The notes below the pieces were generated by a model, which was given only the letters and a program-made list of their open reading frames with translations, was not told the origin of the DNA and did no database searches. This document shows, one piece after another, positions 43,338-52,325 of a DNA stretch of 64,000 bases. This DNA comes from Parablautia sp. Marseille-Q6255. Lineage in GTDB: Bacteria > Bacillota > Clostridia > Lachnospirales > Lachnospiraceae. The position numbers and the translations under genes are program-made. Numbering within the stretch: position 1 is the first letter of the stretch; every line of letters starts with the position of its first letter. The DNA lies in the NCBI RefSeq assembly GCF_951230155.1, contig NZ_CATNVD010000013.1, positions 82,286 to 146,285 of the forward strand, written 5' to 3'.

Positions 43338-45311
43338 CTAATCCTTCATATAATAGTCACATTCAAAACCTGCGCCTTTTAATATCAGACCCGGTGCCCA
43401 GTCTATCGGTTCCGCCATCAGATCACAGATCTCGCCTACCGTGGTCTCCTGTGGTGCGTCGATGATCACTTCGTCATGCACGTGAAAGACAACCTGCAGT
43501 CCGCGTGCGTCGATCCGGCGCAGCGTCTCCGCCAGACAGTCCCTCGCGATCGCCTGTACGATATTCTCCGTCATTTTCCCGCCATATGTGGAGTCTATCT
43601 CCCACTTACGCGTCTGTTGACCGACAGTGTAATAATGCAGCGCCAGTTTTCCGAATCGGTTTTCCTGCAAAAATGGTCTCGGGTAAAATAATTTTCGACC
43701 AGATGGTAGCTGCACGGTGAGAAAACATTGCCCGTACACGAGATCGCCTTCCAGTGCAAATATCAATCCGCGTATCGCCTGCGGCTGCGCCGTCTGCATC
43801 GTTGCAAGCGCCGCCTGCTCCACTGCGTACCACAAATCAACGATGCGACGGTTCGCCCCGCGCCATCTTGACACGATGTCCGGAAGCTCCGCTTCATCGA
43901 GCCCCATCCGCAGCGCCCCCATTGCGATAAGCGCCGAGGTGCCGCCCTGATAGCCAAGGGCCAATGTGGCAACTTTCCCTTTCTGGCGCAGGCTGTATTC
44001 AGAATTTCCCTTCGTGATCTTTTCGATCGGGACATGGAACATCTGTGATGCGGTCGCTTCGTATATCTTCCCGTGCGTTGCAAAGACTTCGTTGACCCAC
44101 TGTTCGCCTGCCAGCCACGCGATCACCCGCGCTTCGATCGCCGAAAAGTCTGCAACCACAAACTTATTCCCCACTGTCGGTATAAATGCGGTACGTATCA
44201 GCTGCGACAGTGTGTCCGGCACATTGCCGTATATCATCCGCAGGCCCTCGAAATCCTTTCGTTTCACAAGCCGTCTCGCTTCATCCAGTGTACCTATATA
44301 ATTCCGTGGAAGGTTCTGCATCTGCACCAGCCTCCCTGCCCAGCGCCCGGTACGGTTCGCACCGTAATATTGAGTCAGTCCGCGTATGCGGTCATCTTTC
44401 CCGCTCATGGCAGCTTGCATCGCTTCGTACTTCTTGACCGATGTTTTTCCAAGTTGCTGCCGGATCTCAAGCACACGGCGTACGTGATCGGGAATTGATG
44501 TTTCCAGAAGCTCAGCGACCGTTGCTTTCTGGAGATTGTCTGTTTCCACCCCATTTGCGCGTAACCACCCGAGTATCTGCGCTGTACTGTTTGCATTTGC
44601 CAGATCTGTCAGTTCCTCTGCTTCCTTCATAAGATGTCCGGTACTTTCGTCACCGACCGCTAAAGCACCATCGACTAGCTCCCTATCCGCCCGGACGCCG
44701 AACGCATTCATCCGGATATCCATCTGCCACAACCGTATTTCTTCCATCGGCATCGGGAACGGCCTGAGCCTGCGGTATATCTCGCGCTCCGTAACAACGT
44801 CTTGCTTGCAATAGTCCTTAAACAGCGCCCATTTATCCGGTGCATGCTTTGGAAGGTTCCACGTGCGAAATCCATTTGTTTTGGTCGGCTTACACGGTGT
44901 GCAGAAATACCGGATCAGTGCCTTCCCGATCGAAAGCTTCTGCTTGTCCGATGGAAGACCGATCGCCTTGCCAGTTGCTTCCAGACCGGCGGTATATCCA
45001 CAGTACAGTCCATGTACCATCGTGCATCTCCACTGCCCGATCGGCGTTTCATACCCTGCCCGGTTCAGACACCACCACTCAAATGCAGCGTTATACGCAT
45101 GCTTCACGACATCCGGATCATGCAGCGCCTCCATTACCGTAAACGGGATCTGTTCTCCCTGTGCAAGGTCAACGATCTCCACTTCTTCATCATCCCATGC
45201 ATACGCAAACAGCAGCACCTCAAAATCTTCTGACTGTGCGTACTTGTATGCTCCCGCTTTTCCAATATCAACGCTGCTCTTTGTCTCGATATCAATGCAC
45301 AAATGTTTCAT
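43338..45311 (-). CDS. Phage DNA polymerase, family A
   Basis: A 657-residue polymerase I-like enzyme. An N-terminal 3'-5' exonuclease part begins with CIDIETKSSVDI and has CKQDVVTEREIY. The polymerase domain shows motif A ADFSAIEARVIAW, motif B RQKGKVATLALGYQGG and motif C FHVHDEVIID. It lacks the 5' nuclease of cellular PolA. It lies in the early operon between the DUF2815 and primase/helicase genes. Confidence 0.94.
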   Translation of the reverse strand: MKHLCIDIETKSSVDIGKAGAYKYAQSEDFEVLLFAYAWDDEEVEIVDLAQGEQIPFTVMEALHDPDVVKHAYNAAFEWWCLNRAGYETPIGQWRCTMVHGLYCGYTAGLEATGKAIGLPSDKQKLSIGKALIRYFCTPCKPTKTNGFRTWNLPKHAPDKWALFKDYCKQDVVTEREIYRRLRPFPMPMEEIRLWQMDIRMNAFGVRADRELVDGALAVGDESTGHLMKEAEELTDLANANSTAQILGWLRANGVETDNLQKATVAELLETSIPDHVRRVLEIRQQLGKTSVKKYEAMQAAMSGKDDRIRGLTQYYGANRTGRWAGRLVQMQNLPRNYIGTLDEARRLVKRKDFEGLRMIYGNVPDTLSQLIRTAFIPTVGNKFVVADFSAIEARVIAWLAGEQWVNEVFATHGKIYEATASQMFHVPIEKITKGNSEYSLRQKGKVATLALGYQGGTSALIAMGALRMGLDEAELPDIVSRWRGANRRIVDLWYAVEQAALATMQTAQPQAIRGLIFALEGDLVYGQCFLTVQLPSGRKLFYPRPFLQENRFGKLALHYYTVGQQTRKWEIDSTYGGKMTENIVQAIARDCLAETLRRIDARGLQVVFHVHDEVIIDAPQETTVGEICDLMAEPIDWAPGLILKGAGFECDYYMKD

Positions 45312-45356
45312 ATTTCAATCTCCTGTCAGGTAAAGGGGCTGAACGCCCCTCTGCTT

Positions 45357-46004
45357 TTAAAACGGCAGCCCAGTGATCGGATTGATGCCCCCTGCCGACA
45401 TCGTCGGCTGTGTTACTGCAGCGGCGCTACCTGTGGCATATGCGTTCGCCGCCTGCTGCGGCGCGCCAAACGCCTGTGCCGCAGTCGGCGCGGATCCTCC
45501 TAACGGTTCCCCGTCTTCCAGTTTCTGTACCGGTCCCAGTCCGCAGCCAACTCCCTTCTTGCCACCGAAGGCATACGGGAAAAAGCTGATGTTCACGCGT
45601 CCGTATATACCGCTGTAGACCTCGGACTGGTTGATGATCGGATTGCCGAACCGGTCCACTACCTCCGGCGGATAATCCGCCTTTGCACTTGCCGTGAACA
45701 CGAAGCAGCCTCTGCACTCAGGCCCGAACGGAAGCCCGTCCGAAGGACGTACCCCATCGCCATCGTATACCGGGATCGGAATAACCGGCGGGCACTGCCC
45801 GTTCCACTTATCTGTGACGCCTTTCTGCTTTGCTGCTTCGATCGCAGCATTGATACGTGCCATCGTATCGGTATCCGTCTTTGGCACCAGAACCGTCACG
45901 CTGTACTTTTCCTCCTGTCCCTGCATCGCTGCATACGGCTTGAATAAATGCACATAGCTCAGTCTTACTTTCCCCGTTGTTACGTTTGTTACATCTCCGA
46001 TCAT
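45357..46004 (-). CDS. DUF2815 family single-strand DNA-binding-type protein
   Basis: A 215-residue protein of the DUF2815 family, common beside phage family A polymerases and probably an OB-fold ssDNA-binding protein. Core: VTTGKVRLSYVHLFKPYA, YSVTVLVPK, and SGIYGRVNISFFPYAF. The C-terminal 50 residues are Ala/Gly/Pro-rich and end in GLPF rather than a classical acidic SSB tail. Confidence 0.82.
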   Translation of the reverse strand: MIGDVTNVTTGKVRLSYVHLFKPYAAMQGQEEKYSVTVLVPKTDTDTMARINAAIEAAKQKGVTDKWNGQCPPVIPIPVYDGDGVRPSDGLPFGPECRGCFVFTASAKADYPPEVVDRFGNPIINQSEVYSGIYGRVNISFFPYAFGGKKGVGCGLGPVQKLEDGEPLGGSAPTAAQAFGAPQQAANAYATGSAAAVTQPTMSAGGINPITGLPF

Positions 46005-47182
46005 GATTCAATATCCTCCTTAAATGCTTCTGTAGCTGTAATCTTATTTGTAATCGCCGGACGCTTGTCCGATTCTTTCACGAGTGCCGGCTTGCCTGCT
46101 TTCTTTGCGACAAACTCCGCTGCAAGCTCCTGGAACTCTTTCTTCCCGATCATCTTTTCAACCTGCGGAGCCGTAAGTGGTCTCGTTTCATATAAAAGCG
46201 CAGGGCTGATCCCCTTTTGTTGTAGCGCATCAAGTGCTGTGTCAGTATCTGTCCATTCGCGGCTGCCGCGCCCTTCCACGGCTTTCCAGCCGGGCACCTC
46301 GTTCCCCGCAAGGCATTCTGCGAGAGCCCACTCCTGCAGATCCTTCTGATACCTTACAACGTCCTCGAGTGTCGCAAGCCGCTCCCCGGCTTCTGCGGCA
46401 GTGATCAACGGAGGCAACTCCCCAATCTGAAACGCCTGCTTCACGTTATGATCAGATCGTGCTCTACACAGCATCTTTGCGCGACAGAACCGGCACTGTT
46501 TCTCCCCTGGTTGGAAGGATCCCTCGCCCTTATCTGCGAGCGCCGCACGCTCCTTTACCCATTCGCCCCACGCCAGCAACTCGGAAACAGAACACTCCCA
46601 CTCCGAAATACCGTCCGGGATGCGCGGCTGTACAATCGCCATTTTTATTGTGTCAATCGGATACAAAAGCCTGTATGCCTCATAAGCGCCGAGTGCATAC
46701 AGGGAAAGCTGCGGATTTCCCTCTGCGCTAACCGGTACACCTTTTCCGTATTTGAAGTCCACGATGCACAGCGTCGTACCAGATATCATGATACAGTCCG
46801 CCGTGCCGAAGCCTCCCGGCACGTACGCACCGAAATCAACCTGCTTTTCGAGAGAGACTGATGGTTCCGCAGAAAAAGAAAGAGCCACCGACTTAATGTA
46901 GTCCAGATAGTCATCTGTGTAACCCTGCATCTCATCTTGCCAGAGTTCTTGCTTCTTCAGTTTGTTTACCGCCGTGGCAAGCTTCCGCTTTCCAAAATCC
47001 ACCGTGAAAAAGTAATTCCGGACTTTGAGTTCTGCCAGCTCATGCGCCAGCGTCCCTTCCCGTGCATGATCCGATGTCAGATCCGGGAACTGTTCTTCCA
47101 ATCTCGCACTCGGCGTACAGTACAGCCACCGGTGCGCCCCCGACGCGCTTAAAAGCGCGTGCTGTCGTTCTTCATGTGCCAT
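46001..47182 (-). CDS. DUF2800 Cas4/RecB-like nuclease
   Basis: A 393-residue protein of the DUF2800 family with a PD-(D/E)xK nuclease core: GFGTADCIMI, CIVDFKYGKGVPV, and a downstream Cys cluster (QCRFCRAKMLCRA) that could hold an iron-sulfur cluster as in Cas4/AddB. It probably acts in phage recombination. It overlaps the DUF2815 gene by four bases and the preceding gene by one. Confidence 0.85.
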   Translation of the reverse strand: MAHEERQHALLSASGAHRWLYCTPSARLEEQFPDLTSDHAREGTLAHELAELKVRNYFFTVDFGKRKLATAVNKLKKQELWQDEMQGYTDDYLDYIKSVALSFSAEPSVSLEKQVDFGAYVPGGFGTADCIMISGTTLCIVDFKYGKGVPVSAEGNPQLSLYALGAYEAYRLLYPIDTIKMAIVQPRIPDGISEWECSVSELLAWGEWVKERAALADKGEGSFQPGEKQCRFCRAKMLCRARSDHNVKQAFQIGELPPLITAAEAGERLATLEDVVRYQKDLQEWALAECLAGNEVPGWKAVEGRGSREWTDTDTALDALQQKGISPALLYETRPLTAPQVEKMIGKKEFQELAAEFVAKKAGKPALVKESDKRPAITNKITATEAFKEDIES

Positions 47183-47634
47183 CAGATCTTAGCCCCCATT
47201 CCGCGCAGTGCTGTTGCAAAATTCCCATACTGGTCTTTCGGAAGCAGGGGCAGTGCCGCCACGCCAAACCGTGTCAGAAGCTGCTGCAACTCTCCCTGCC
47301 TTCCTACGTCCATCAGTGTCATTGCCGCCCGAGCCAGATCGTCAAGTTCATATGTCTGCGTTGTCGTCGGAACTTGTCCTGCCCCTGTTACAGAAGGTGT
47401 AACCGGCGCAGTAGGAGCTGCTGTTGGAACCGGCTGCGTGACAGGTACTGCCTGTGTCGGCGTGCTTACCGGTACAGCCGTAGACGCCGTAACTGCTGCG
47501 GACTTTTCAACGTGTCCCGCTGTAACGCTGCCCTCTGTCGACGTTATCTGTCCCGTGGAAACTTCTTTCCCTGCCATCATCCGACAAAACTCCATCATTT
47601 CCTGTGTGTTCTCAAATGTTGCTGTAATCTGCAT
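47182..47634 (-). CDS. Early prophage protein with Pro/Thr/Ala-rich linker
   Basis: A 150-residue protein: a short N-terminal segment (MQITATFENTQEMMEFCRMM), a 60-residue linker rich in Thr, Pro, Val and Ala, and a C-terminal helical part (DDLARAAMTLMDVGRQGEL). Proteins of this shape often precede DUF2800/DUF2815 in Firmicutes phages. Function unknown. Confidence 0.68.
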   Translation of the reverse strand: MQITATFENTQEMMEFCRMMAGKEVSTGQITSTEGSVTAGHVEKSAAVTASTAVPVSTPTQAVPVTQPVPTAAPTAPVTPSVTGAGQVPTTTQTYELDDLARAAMTLMDVGRQGELQQLLTRFGVAALPLLPKDQYGNFATALRGMGAKI

Positions 47635-47683
47635 TTTTTATATCCTCCTTTAATATTTCATTGACTCATCTTATGTATCCGGT

Positions 47684-47899
47684 CTATAATGACCTTGAAT
47701 TATTAAGTTTTCTGTCCTGACTTTGCTTGCCGGCGGTCAGGACATTTTCTTCATCTGGTAGCAATACTGCGATTGCATACAGGATTCCCTCTGCGTATGC
47801 AATTTCTGCAGCATCTCGTTTCGGCATCTGCTCCCAGTTTTCAATCAGTGCCTGCAGATCTGCATCACTGACCGGATGCTCTTTCTTTGATTCTTCCAT
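47684..47899 (-). CDS. Small early prophage protein
   Basis: A 71-residue acidic helical protein (AALIENWEQM-like centre, AEIAYAEGILYAIAVLLPDEE). Its ATG lies inside the end of the membrane-protein gene upstream. Function unknown. Confidence 0.55.
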   Translation of the reverse strand: MEESKKEHPVSDADLQALIENWEQMPKRDAAEIAYAEGILYAIAVLLPDEENVLTAGKQSQDRKLNNSRSL

Positions 47900-48077
47900 G
47901 ATGTCCCCTTTTCTTGTCCTGATGTATGTCCGCCGCGATCGCTGCCGTTCCCAGCACCCAGTTGTAAAGCGCCATCATCGCGAATATGTACGCCCAGTCG
48001 CCTTTTGTCATCCATGTGTAGATGATCGTTGTTGCTGCCGCTGCGATAGCATGCAGCGTGATCAGTTTCTTTAGCAA
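47865..48077 (-). CDS. Small membrane protein of the early operon
   Basis: A 70-residue protein with two likely transmembrane helices (LITLHAIAAAATTIIYTW and YIFAMMALYNWVLGTAAIA). It starts at a TTG (48077) eight bases after AAGGAGG; a longer reading starts in the preceding gene and lacks support. Function unknown. Confidence 0.6.
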   Translation of the reverse strand: MLKKLITLHAIAAAATTIIYTWMTKGDWAYIFAMMALYNWVLGTAAIAADIHQDKKRGHHGRIKERASGQ

Positions 48078-48099
48078 TGTTTGTCCTCCTTTTCCGCCA

Positions 48100-48261
48100 T
48101 CAGGCGGTTTTCTCTTTTCTTGTAGCTTTAAATCCAATGTTCGCCGCCGCACGGATGATCGTCTGAGCAATCACCTGATGTGCGATATCCGGCGGAATAT
48201 CTTCCTGCCTCGTCAATACACCATTTACCCTTATCTCGCTGATGATTCTAGGTTTTTCCAT
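48100..48261 (-). CDS. Short early prophage protein (53 residues)
   Basis: Reads MEKPRIISEIRVNGVLT... with a well-placed GAGGGGTGGTG ribosome site. A beta hairpin precedes a helix (AHQVIAQTIIRAAANIGF) and a basic end. It is the first minus-strand gene of the main early block in this part. Unknown function. Confidence 0.6.
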   Translation of the reverse strand: MEKPRIISEIRVNGVLTRQEDIPPDIAHQVIAQTIIRAAANIGFKATRKEKTA

Positions 48262-48388
48262 TTCACCACCCCTCTACTGTTCTATGCTGTCTGGGTTGTC
48301 TGTGTTCCGCTTGCGCTTCGCTCCTAAATCGCCTATACTGTTAACATAGGCGTTGCCGCGCCGAGTACGAAGGAAGGAGTAAAACATT

Positions 48389-48703
48389 ATGCAGTTAACG
48401 AAAGACGCAGACAATCTTGTTTGTCACCTTTACAAAGTCTATTTGACTAAGAGAAAAATCGGAACCGATAAACTCAATGCCAAACACTTTTCTTTTTCAG
48501 AAATCCAAGTCCTTAAACCTTGCCAGAAATGGTCTGTCCCCGATATCAAAGCAACCATTGCTGAAATTTCAAGAGCTGGCTTGGGTAAAATGTACCTCGA
48601 TGGCGGCTTCATGGCTAATGACGAATTTATCATTTACATGGAAAACCGTTTCAAGAATGGTCTGGATGAAATTACCGATTTCATCTCAAAGCTTATTCCT
48701 TGA
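48389..48703 (+). CDS. YjcQ-like prophage protein
   Basis: A 104-residue protein on the plus strand, against the direction of the early operon. It resembles small winged-helix-like YjcQ proteins (FSFSEIQVLKPC, then ISRAGLGKMYLDGGFMANDEF). AAGGAAGGAG precedes the ATG. The opposite orientation suggests a moron or lysogenic gene. It runs 18 bases into the convergent gene. Confidence 0.6.
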   Translation: MQLTKDADNLVCHLYKVYLTKRKIGTDKLNAKHFSFSEIQVLKPCQKWSVPDIKATIAEISRAGLGKMYLDGGFMANDEFIIYMENRFKNGLDEITDFISKLIP

Positions 48704-48868
48704 TTTGCGGGCGCTGGCAGTAAAACAAGAATCTCTGGTTACTTCCAGCGACCATTCCCCATTTTCAAACTCCAGTCTCAATCTCGATGTATCGCTTCCA
48801 ATGTCTTCTCCATTCAACTGGTAAATGCCTTTTTCTGTATCTATATGGATACTTCTAAGCTTCTCCAT
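48686..48868 (-). CDS. Small beta-rich prophage protein
   Basis: A 60-residue protein (IHIDTEKGIYQLNGEDIG, LRLEFENGEWSLEVTRD) of a kind common near Cro-type genes of Firmicutes phages. Start at 48868 behind GGGAGGTGAG. Unknown function. Confidence 0.58.
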   Translation of the reverse strand: MEKLRSIHIDTEKGIYQLNGEDIGSDTSRLRLEFENGEWSLEVTRDSCFTASARKSRNKL

Positions 48869-48967
48869 CTCTCTCACCTCCCTTCGTCCGTCGCGAAAAG
48901 ATAGTCTAGTGTCTTATCAGGGAAAGCGTTCTTTTTATCGGCAACACTTCTCCCTCAAATAATTTTT

Positions 48968-49153
48968 CTAAATTCGCTTCCAATAGTCCCGATACCATTC
49001 GAAATCATCCTCATCCATTCTTCTTCCTGTATGGGCATGTATATAGCTTCCCATCCCCATTATGGTTTCGTATTGATTTTTTAGTTCTTTTCGCAAAAGT
49101 CTGATTGAAATCAAACATGCTATATTCAGAACTATACTTCCTATTAAAAGCAT
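48968..49153 (-). CDS. Small single-pass membrane protein
   Basis: A 61-residue protein with one N-terminal membrane helix (LLIGSIVLNIACLISIRLL) and a charged tail with several Tyr and Trp. Lies just downstream of the Cro-type gene. Function unknown. Confidence 0.55.
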   Translation of the reverse strand: MLLIGSIVLNIACLISIRLLRKELKNQYETIMGMGSYIHAHTGRRMDEDDFEWYRDYWKRI

Positions 49154-49188
49154 GTACCTCTCACCTTCTGTTTTAGTATCTTATAAAG

Positions 49189-49395
49189 TTACTCCTTTGC
49201 AAAAAAAATATCAATAGGATTCTCTATTTTAAGAACGTCAATCATTATTTGAATCTCATCACTTCCAAACACTCCATTCTTCATTTTTTCATAGAAAGTT
49301 TTTGGAGTAATCCCTATCTCTTTTGCAATATCCGACTGAGAAAAACCATTTTTAGCAATGATTCCCCTCAGTTCGTCTGTCTTAATCAACATCAT
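49189..49395 (-). CDS. Cro-type XRE-family regulator
   Basis: A 68-residue helix-turn-helix protein (ELRGIIAKNGFSQSDIAKEIGI, then TFYEKMKNG) divergent from the CI-type repressor, as expected for a Cro analogue at the lysis/lysogeny switch. Two ATG codons in a row (49395, 49392) follow GAGAGGTG; either may be used. Confidence 0.82.
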   Translation of the reverse strand: MMLIKTDELRGIIAKNGFSQSDIAKEIGITPKTFYEKMKNGVFGSDEIQIMIDVLKIENPIDIFFAKE

Positions 49396-49417
49396 CACCT
49401 CTCATTCGTATCTTGTT

Positions 49418-49504
49418 AAGTTACTTCTATGGTAACACATTTTTGTAACTTGTCAAGATATTTTTTATTGATTTTATAACTTTTTTGTGTTATCATTAAG
49501 TTAC
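49418..49504. promoter_or_regulatory. Lysogeny switch: divergent promoters and operators
   Basis: For CI on the plus strand: TTGATT (49468-49473), 17 bases, TATCAT (49491-49496). For Cro on the minus strand: TTGACA (49451-49456), 16 bases, TACCAT (49429-49434). AAGTTAC or its complement lies at 49418-49424, 49445-49451 and 49498-49504, overlapping or beside these promoters, and is the likely operator half-site. Confidence 0.65.
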
Positions 49505-49527
49505 AACATTTGAAAGGAGACCTGCAT

Positions 49528-50145
49528 ATGACTGTTGGAGAACGTATAAAGTCATTGAGATTAAAAAATGGGATGAGTCAGGTTGAATTTGCTGAGAAAA
49601 TAGATGTATCCAAACAAACGCTTTATAAATATGAAAATAATATTATAACCAATATTCCATCTGATAAAATAGAAGCCGCAGCAAATGTCGGTGGGACATC
49701 TCCTGCTGCTTTAATGGGCTGGGATGAATTATCCAAATCTGCACCAAGAAAAGGCGTTGTCATAAACGTCCTCGGTCGTGTAGCCGCCGGTATCCCAATC
49801 GAAGCCGTAACAGATATTATAGATACAGAAGAAATACCAGAAGAAATGGCAAGGACTGGAGAATTTTTTGGATTGCAGATTCACGGCAATAGCATGGAAC
49901 CGAAGTTCAGCGAGGGTGATGTCGTAATCGTACGGCTACAGGACGACGCTGAGTCCGGTGATATTGTGATCGCAATGATAAACGGTGATGATGCAACCTG
50001 TAAACGGCTGCGAAAATATAGAGATGGTATTGAACTGATTTCCACGAATCCGAGTTACGAACCGATGTTCTTTAGTAACGAGGATATCGAAAAGAAGCCG
50101 GTTAAGATTATCGGGCGCGTAGTGGAACTGAGGGCGAAGTTTTAG
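49528..50145 (+). CDS. CI-type phage repressor (LexA-like, S24 peptidase)
   Basis: A 205-residue lysogeny repressor. N-terminal XRE helix-turn-helix (about 1-60, GMSQVEFAEKIDVSKQTLYKYE) and C-terminal S24 self-cleavage domain: cleavage site in RVAAGIP, nucleophile Ser in HGNSMEPKF, catalytic Lys in ATCKRL. RecA-stimulated self-cleavage would induce the prophage after DNA damage. The ATG at 49528 is behind AAAGGAG. The GIY-YIG gene follows after nine bases and shares its transcript. Confidence 0.92.
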   Translation: MTVGERIKSLRLKNGMSQVEFAEKIDVSKQTLYKYENNIITNIPSDKIEAAANVGGTSPAALMGWDELSKSAPRKGVVINVLGRVAAGIPIEAVTDIIDTEEIPEEMARTGEFFGLQIHGNSMEPKFSEGDVVIVRLQDDAESGDIVIAMINGDDATCKRLRKYRDGIELISTNPSYEPMFFSNEDIEKKPVKIIGRVVELRAKF

Positions 50146-50154
50146 GAGGGACAA

Positions 50155-51639
50155 ATGGGACTATTTGACATTTTTAGCATAGGGAAAATAAAGAAAGAAA
50201 ATGAGGAATTAAAAAAACAAAACTCTAATCTTCAGAAAAAGATTGATGATTTGGGCGTAAATGACTATTATCAAATCAAAGATAAAATTGATAAATTGAA
50301 TACCGAGCTGGAACAGAAAATTTCCGATACTGAATCTACTATTAAAGTTAAACAGGATGAATCCAATCGAACGATTGCTGAAAATAACAAAATTATAGCA
50401 AAACTACGCGAAGAAATTGTTACACTTACAGAGCAAGAGAACAAGCTATCCAAACAAGTAAAAACTCACATTAGAAAAATTGACCGTTCCAAAGAACTAT
50501 ATAATAGTATTGCATACTCTATCGATAATTTTTTTATATCCGACGCAGAATACAGCAACTGCAAATTATCCGATAGGGATTATACTGATTTGGAATTGAT
50601 TTCTCCTTCTGTACTGTTGAAACTTCATTGTATGGATGTAAAAAGCCTCAGAAAAGCTTTTAGAGAAAACCAGAAGCAGATAGAAAAACTTTTAGATCAA
50701 TATTCTTCAAGATATACCACCAAAGCAAATAAATCCATCTACAACTTAATGGTGATTGCATTGCAGGCTGAGCTTCAGAACATTTTATATAATCTAAAGT
50801 ACGAAAAACTCGACCATTCAATAGAACTTGTCAAGGTTGTAACTGCAAAGTATTTAAAAATTGCCGGCGAAGGAAATCAAAGCATCGCTGGGACTCTTAC
50901 AAAATTTATAGGCGAAATTGAATACCTTTTTATCAATGCCGTAAAAATAGAATACAATTATTATGTAAAAAAAGAACAAGCACGCCAAGAACAGCTCGCT
51001 TTGAAGGAGCAGATGCGGCAAGAAGCTGAGGAGCGAAAAGCATTAGAAGCTGAACGCAAGAAAATTGAAAAAGAAGAATCAAAATACCATTCCGAAATCG
51101 ACAAACTTAAAGAACAGCTGGCCACAGCTCAAGAAACTGAACTAGAAAAACTAAATGCACGTATTCTAGAATTGCAGAGTCAGCTTGCTGATGTGATCGT
51201 TAAAAAAGAGGAAATTTCCAATCTGGCAAATGGTAAAGCTGGAAATGTATATATTATCAGTAATCTGGGATCATTTGGAGAAAACATTTTCAAAGTTGGA
51301 ATGACTCGACGCTTAAATCCGCAAGATAGAGTAAATGAATTAGGGGATGCTTCTGTTCCTTTTAAATTTGATGTGCATAGTTTCATTTTTTCAGAAGATG
51401 CTGTTGGACTTGAAGGAAAATTACATAGTCTATTAAATGAAAAACGCGTAAATAAAGTGAATTTACGAAAAGAGTTCTTTTACACATCTGTGGACGAATT
51501 AGAAACTCTTGTAAATAAAATTGAACCTACTGCTGAATTTAATAAGACTATGCTTGCGGAAGAATTTAGGCAATCTCAATCTTCTACAGAAAATTACACA
51601 GATTCGTTTATCATTGATGACGCAGAAGATTTTGAATGA
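50155..51639 (+). CDS. DUF4041/T5orf172 GIY-YIG protein co-transcribed with CI
   Basis: A 494-residue protein: N-terminal coiled coil (about 10-110), a DUF4041-like helical middle (ISPSVLLKLHCMDVKSLRKAF), a second coiled coil (about 280-345), then a GIY-YIG-type T5orf172 domain (VYIISNLGSFGENIFKVGMTRR, Arg in the last turn, Glu in LEGKLHSLL). Because it is transcribed with the repressor it should be made in the lysogen. This arrangement suggests superinfection exclusion or another lysogenic function; a nuclease acting on incoming DNA is plausible. Confidence 0.8.
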   Translation: MGLFDIFSIGKIKKENEELKKQNSNLQKKIDDLGVNDYYQIKDKIDKLNTELEQKISDTESTIKVKQDESNRTIAENNKIIAKLREEIVTLTEQENKLSKQVKTHIRKIDRSKELYNSIAYSIDNFFISDAEYSNCKLSDRDYTDLELISPSVLLKLHCMDVKSLRKAFRENQKQIEKLLDQYSSRYTTKANKSIYNLMVIALQAELQNILYNLKYEKLDHSIELVKVVTAKYLKIAGEGNQSIAGTLTKFIGEIEYLFINAVKIEYNYYVKKEQARQEQLALKEQMRQEAEERKALEAERKKIEKEESKYHSEIDKLKEQLATAQETELEKLNARILELQSQLADVIVKKEEISNLANGKAGNVYIISNLGSFGENIFKVGMTRRLNPQDRVNELGDASVPFKFDVHSFIFSEDAVGLEGKLHSLLNEKRVNKVNLRKEFFYTSVDELETLVNKIEPTAEFNKTMLAEEFRQSQSSTENYTDSFIIDDAEDFE

Positions 51640-51691
51640 TTAAACCGCTTCGGCGTTTTAATAAAAATCTAAAGAAAAGAGGGATTGAGTT

Positions 51692-52039
51692 ATGGAAAAG
51701 AAAAAACTCAGCAAACTGTTACTTGTATCACTGATCATCGGTGTAGCTTATCTGGTATACAGTATCGTGTATTGGACAGGCACAGCCGGAAGCGGTTCAG
51801 ATGCCGCCGAGCAAATCGGCACCGGCATTGCTACAGCGCTTGTTATGCCCCATCTGATCTGTACTGCTCTCGCAGTCCTGTTTAACGCGCTCGGGCTTTT
51901 TATGAAAAAGCGAGGATTTGCTTTGACTGGTGCCATTCTCTACACTGTAGCGCTTGTTCTGTTCCCTATGTATTTTATGTTCGTTATTATCGAAATGATC
52001 CTTTCATACATAGGATTTGCAAAAATGAAAAAAGATTAA
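51692..52039 (+). CDS. Small multi-pass membrane protein
   Basis: A 115-residue protein with three to four transmembrane segments (LLLVSLIIGVAYLVYSIVYW, then LICTALAVLFNALGLF, then LYTVALVLFPMYFMFVIIE). No family recognised. It lies on the lysogenic strand, so it may be made in the lysogen and affect the cell surface. The ribosome site GAGGGA is weak. Confidence 0.6.
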   Translation: MEKKKLSKLLLVSLIIGVAYLVYSIVYWTGTAGSGSDAAEQIGTGIATALVMPHLICTALAVLFNALGLFMKKRGFALTGAILYTVALVLFPMYFMFVIIEMILSYIGFAKMKKD

Positions 52040-52148
52040 CTTTATTTCCCCTGCTCCGGCAGGGGACACATTAAAAATAATATAATTACCCGGGCAGCCG
52101 GGGGACGTGCTTTTCATCCGATCTGAGCCTGCAGAAAGGATGATGCTT

Positions 52149-52232
52149 ATGAGTACATATGAGGAATTTCAAATCATATTGACAGTCGCTCTGTTAATTG
52201 TTGCAATTCTGAGCATGAGCAATAAGAAATAG
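52149..52232 (+). CDS. Putative holin-like type I toxin (27 residues)
   Basis: MSTYEEFQ followed by one hydrophobic helix and the end SMSNKK: the pattern of the Hol_Tox / TxpA-like toxins, which damage the membrane. AAAGGATG lies upstream with good spacing. The 3' end overlaps a hairpin shared with a divergent antisense RNA promoter. Confidence 0.7.
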   Translation: MSTYEEFQIILTVALLIVAILSMSNKK

Positions 52233-52325
52233 CCCGTCCTGACTCTGGTAAAGTAGACGAGCTATTTCTTGGCTTAATATTTCGCCGGATCGGGTGAAGT
52301 GCACTCACCCTCCGACTGTCCTGTT
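52225..52325 (-). ncRNA. Candidate antisense antitoxin RNA
   Basis: A strong minus-strand promoter, TTGACA (52354-52359), 16 bases, TATAAT (52332-52337), would start an RNA near 52325. The RNA would run into the toxin 3' end, where a large hairpin (arms around 52223-52236 and 52254-52268) could end it. This matches the RatA-type layout. The ends are estimates. Confidence 0.6.
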
